The notes under the pieces were generated by a model. The model was not told the DNA's origin and searched no databases. It saw only the letters and a list, made by a program, of their open reading frames with translations. Shown in pieces: positions 61,374-64,000 of a stretch of 64,000 nt of DNA. The translations under genes and the position numbers were made by a program. Location of the stretch: contig NZ_JBHUJX010000012.1 of NCBI RefSeq assembly GCF_042683745.1, positions 186,001-250,000 of the forward strand, given 5' to 3'. Every line of letters starts with the position of its first letter. Position 1 is the stretch's first letter. The stretch is from Pseudoneobacillus sp042683745. Its GTDB lineage: Bacteria > Bacillota > Bacilli > Bacillales > Cytobacillaceae.

Positions 61374-63353
61374 GTGGCAAAAAACCAACAAGCATTTGAA
61401 TATAATGATGATGCCATTCAAGTGCTCGAAGGCCTTGAAGCCGTAAGAAAACGACCAGGAATGTATATAGGTAGTACAGACTCAAGAGGACTTCATCACC
61501 TTGTTTATGAAATAGTGGACAATGCCGTGGACGAAGCATTGGGTGGTTACGGAAATCATATTACCGTAAAAATTCATAAAGATAATTCGATTAGCGTTGT
61601 CGATCGTGGCCGTGGTATGCCTACGGGAATGCATAAAATTGGGAAGCCAACGCCAGAAGTTATTTTCACCATTTTGCATGCAGGTGGAAAATTTGGACAA
61701 GGCGGTTATAAAACGAGTGGTGGATTGCACGGTGTAGGTGCATCGGTCGTTAATGCTTTATCTGAATGGTTAACGGTTAAAATTAGACGTGATGGTTTTG
61801 TATACGAACAGCGTTTTGAGCATGGTGGAAAACCAGTCACAACACTTGAAAAAATAGGTAAGACAAATCAAACAGGTACAACGATTCACTTTAAACCTGA
61901 TCCCCAAATCTTTTCAACTACCACTTATAATTATGAAATCCTTTGTGAACGGTTAAGAGAATCTGCCTTTCTCTTAAAGGGTTTAAAAATTGAATTGATA
62001 GATGAACGTCATGATTTACAAGAGGTTTATCATTATGAAAACGGAATAGAGGCATTTGTCGAATACCTAAACGAAGAAAAAGATGAGCTCCACCCTGTTG
62101 TAAGCTTTGAAGGTGTACAAAATGGAATTGAGGTTGATTTTGCTTTTCAATATAACGACGGTTATTCAGAAAATGTTCTATCCTTCGTAAATAATGTTCG
62201 TACAAAAGATGGAGGAACACATGAAGCAGGGGCTAAAACGGCATTAACAAGAATAATCAATGAATATTCCCGTAAAGTATCATTGCTAAAAGAGAAAGAT
62301 AAAAACCTTGATGGTTCAGATATACGGGAAGGTCTTTCCGCCATTATTTCCGTTAGAATTCCTGAGGAGATGCTCCAGTTTGAGGGACAAACAAAAGGGA
62401 AACTAGGTACAAGTGAAGCGAGATCTTCTGTGGATGCCGTTGTTTCCGAGCATTTATCTTATTTTTTAGAAGAGAATCCAGATATAAGTTCTCTAATCAT
62501 TCGCAAATCTATTAAGGCATTTCAAGCACGTGAAGCTGCTAGGAAAGCCCGGGAAGAAGCTAGAAGCGGGAAGAAGCGGAAACGCTCTGATGCCGTATTG
62601 TCAGGAAAGTTAACTCCTGCTCAATCTAGAAATCCACAGAAAAACGAATTATATTTGGTAGAGGGTGACTCTGCTGGAGGATCTGCTAAACAAGGACGTG
62701 ACCGTAGATTTCAAGCGATCTTACCATTGCGAGGAAAAGTAATTAATACAGAAAAAGCAAAGCTCGCAGATATTTTTAAAAACGAAGAAATCAATACTAT
62801 TATTCACGCAATTGGCGCAGGTGTTGGATCCGATTTTAGTATTGAAGATATTAATTACGACAAAGTTATTATTATGACCGATGCGGATACGGATGGTGCT
62901 CATATCCAAGTTCTATTACTAACCTTCTTCTATCGATACATGAAACCATTAATTGAAGCGGGTAGAGTCTATATTGCCTTACCTCCACTTTACAAAGTAA
63001 GTAAAGGGACAGGCAAGAAAGAAGTCATTGAGTACGCTTGGAGCGAGGATGATTTGCAGTCATCGATAAAGAAAGTCGGAAAAGGCTATATTCTTCAACG
63101 TTACAAGGGACTTGGTGAGATGAATGCCGATCAGCTTTGGGATACGACGATGGACCCTGAGACTAGAACATTAATTCGAGTTCGAATCGACGATGCTGCT
63201 CGTGCTGAGCGCCGTGTCACTACTTTAATGGGTGACAAAGTTGAGCCACGCCGAAAATGGATTGAGTCCAATGTAGCCTTTGGATTAGAAGAAGATAGTA
63301 ATATACTTGAAAATGAAAATATCACCGTAATTGAGGAGGATTCTGAAGCATGA
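61374..63353 (+). CDS. parE: DNA topoisomerase IV subunit B
   Basis: A 659-residue GHKL ATPase-TOPRIM subunit. ATP-binding segments with residues EIVDNAVDEALGGYG, GRGMPTG and GGLHGVGASVVNALS, then TOPRIM EGDSAGGSAKQGRDR and DADTDGAHI. It powers decatenation of daughter chromosomes with ParC. GTG start after AAAGGGG. Its stop TGA overlaps the parC ATG. Confidence 0.93.
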   Translation: MAKNQQAFEYNDDAIQVLEGLEAVRKRPGMYIGSTDSRGLHHLVYEIVDNAVDEALGGYGNHITVKIHKDNSISVVDRGRGMPTGMHKIGKPTPEVIFTILHAGGKFGQGGYKTSGGLHGVGASVVNALSEWLTVKIRRDGFVYEQRFEHGGKPVTTLEKIGKTNQTGTTIHFKPDPQIFSTTTYNYEILCERLRESAFLLKGLKIELIDERHDLQEVYHYENGIEAFVEYLNEEKDELHPVVSFEGVQNGIEVDFAFQYNDGYSENVLSFVNNVRTKDGGTHEAGAKTALTRIINEYSRKVSLLKEKDKNLDGSDIREGLSAIISVRIPEEMLQFEGQTKGKLGTSEARSSVDAVVSEHLSYFLEENPDISSLIIRKSIKAFQAREAARKAREEARSGKKRKRSDAVLSGKLTPAQSRNPQKNELYLVEGDSAGGSAKQGRDRRFQAILPLRGKVINTEKAKLADIFKNEEINTIIHAIGAGVGSDFSIEDINYDKVIIMTDADTDGAHIQVLLLTFFYRYMKPLIEAGRVYIALPPLYKVSKGTGKKEVIEYAWSEDDLQSSIKKVGKGYILQRYKGLGEMNADQLWDTTMDPETRTLIRVRIDDAARAERRVTTLMGDKVEPRRKWIESNVAFGLEEDSNILENENITVIEEDSEA

Positions 63354-64000
63354 GTTTAGGGGAAAAATTTCGGGATCTCCCTCTTGAAGATGTGTTAGGG
63401 GACCGATTTGGTCGCTATAGTAAATATATTATCCAGGAACGTGCACTTCCAGATGCACGTGATGGCTTAAAACCTGTACAACGTCGAATTTTATATGCGA
63501 TGCACGTCGATGGAAACACACAGGAAAAAGGATTTAGAAAATCAGCAAAAACAGTCGGTAATGTTATCGGTAATTATCATCCTCATGGTGATTCTTCCGT
63601 ATATGAAGCCATGGTACGTATGAGTCAGGAGTGGAAAGTTCGAAATCTCTTGATTCAAATGCATGGAAATAATGGCAGTGTTGATGGAGATCCTCCAGCA
63701 GCGATGCGTTATACAGAAGCACGACTTTCTGCTATCGCAGGCGAACTACTTAGAGATATCGAAAAAGAAACTGTTGACTTTATTCCCAATTTCGATGATA
63801 CCTCAAAAGAACCGACAGTTTTACCAGCCATGTATCCAAACTTATTAGTTAACGGTTCTACAGGAATATCTGCAGGGTATGCTACAGATATCCCACCACA
63901 TCATCTTGGTGAAGTTATCGATGCTGTCATCATGAAGATGGATCAGCCAAATGCCTCCGTTGAAGATTTGATGACTGTCATTAAAGGACCTGATTTTCCA
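63350..64000 (+). CDS. parC: DNA topoisomerase IV subunit A, 5' part
   Basis: The first 217 codons of parC; the gene runs off the window, so no stop is seen. The N-terminal DNA-cleavage domain is clear: RFGRYSKYIIQERALPDARDGLKPVQRRIL, the quinolone-region HPHGDSSVYEA (with Ser and Glu at the usual positions) and the catalytic tyrosine in AAMRYTEARLS. ATG 63350 overlaps the parE stop (ATGA). Confidence 0.93.
   Translation, partial: MSLGEKFRDLPLEDVLGDRFGRYSKYIIQERALPDARDGLKPVQRRILYAMHVDGNTQEKGFRKSAKTVGNVIGNYHPHGDSSVYEAMVRMSQEWKVRNLLIQMHGNNGSVDGDPPAAMRYTEARLSAIAGELLRDIEKETVDFIPNFDDTSKEPTVLPAMYPNLLVNGSTGISAGYATDIPPHHLGEVIDAVIMKMDQPNASVEDLMTVIKGPDFP

Noticed and set aside
1..64000. tRNA or rRNA genes
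   Set aside because: I found no cloverleaf with the conserved tRNA loops and no rRNA-like sequence. A covariance search was not possible here.

Overview
The window is a low-GC Gram-positive chromosome segment from a spore-forming member of the Bacillaceae. Evidence for this is the Bacillus-style ribosome-binding sites, the frequent GTG and TTG starts, four small acid-soluble spore protein genes (sspP, sspO, sspN, tlp), and the gene order sspP-sspO-citB-(thioredoxin)-sspN-tlp-yneP-yneQ-yneR-plsY-yneT-parE-parC, which follows the Bacillus subtilis order with a few insertions. I cannot name the species.

Region 1 (1-10.3 kb) is a mixed accessory stretch: an MFS transporter, a DinG/XPD-type iron-sulfur helicase fused to a PD-(D/E)XK-like domain, a Gfo/Idh/MocA oxidoreductase, an intact IS3-family (IS150-like) element with a -1 frameshift site, an M20 dipeptidase, and a two-gene heme-copper oxidoreductase. 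That oxidoreductase has a CuA subunit II, but its subunit I lacks the active-site tyrosine of oxygen reductases.

Region 2 (10.4-36.7 kb) reads as one aromatic amino-acid catabolism island. paaABCD, an EthD-like gene, three crotonase-fold genes, an aldehyde dehydrogenase, a hydroxyacyl-CoA dehydrogenase and a thiolase make up the phenylacetyl-CoA pathway, followed by the regulator paaX. After a nitronate monooxygenase-like gene, an ABC uptake system and a FlK-like thioesterase comes a phenylalanine dehydrogenase with a complete E1alpha/E1beta/E2/E3 2-oxoacid dehydrogenase. These can be read as phenylalanine -> phenylpyruvate -> phenylacetyl-CoA, which would feed the paa pathway without a phenylacetate-CoA ligase. 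The last part (hpd, an aminotransferase, a flavin reductase-like gene, a fumarylacetoacetase-like gene, hmgA) is the tyrosine/homogentisate route.

Region 3 (36.8-46.8 kb) holds a GNAT enzyme, a DUF47-pit phosphate uptake pair, a divergent PNPOx-like/MocR pair, kbl-tdh for threonine catabolism, and a selenium locus. In the selenium locus selD carries an in-frame UGA in its active-site motif, and a small SelW/Rdx-like selenoprotein gene with a CxxU motif lies between selD and selA. Both are cut or missed by standard ORF calling.

Region 4 (46.8-64 kb) is the conserved sporulation/citB/yne/parEC region, with a CcpC-type dyad before citB, a LexA-type box before parE, and an extra tandem AAA+ ATPase. 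parC runs off the window.

Two dispersed repeat families run through the whole window. One is a palindrome with core GGGGGACTGACCCCC (5 loci, 7 cores), whose edge often supplies the stop codon of the neighbouring gene. The other is a larger element (about 150-260 bp) whose copies preserve a branched secondary structure while the stem sequences differ.
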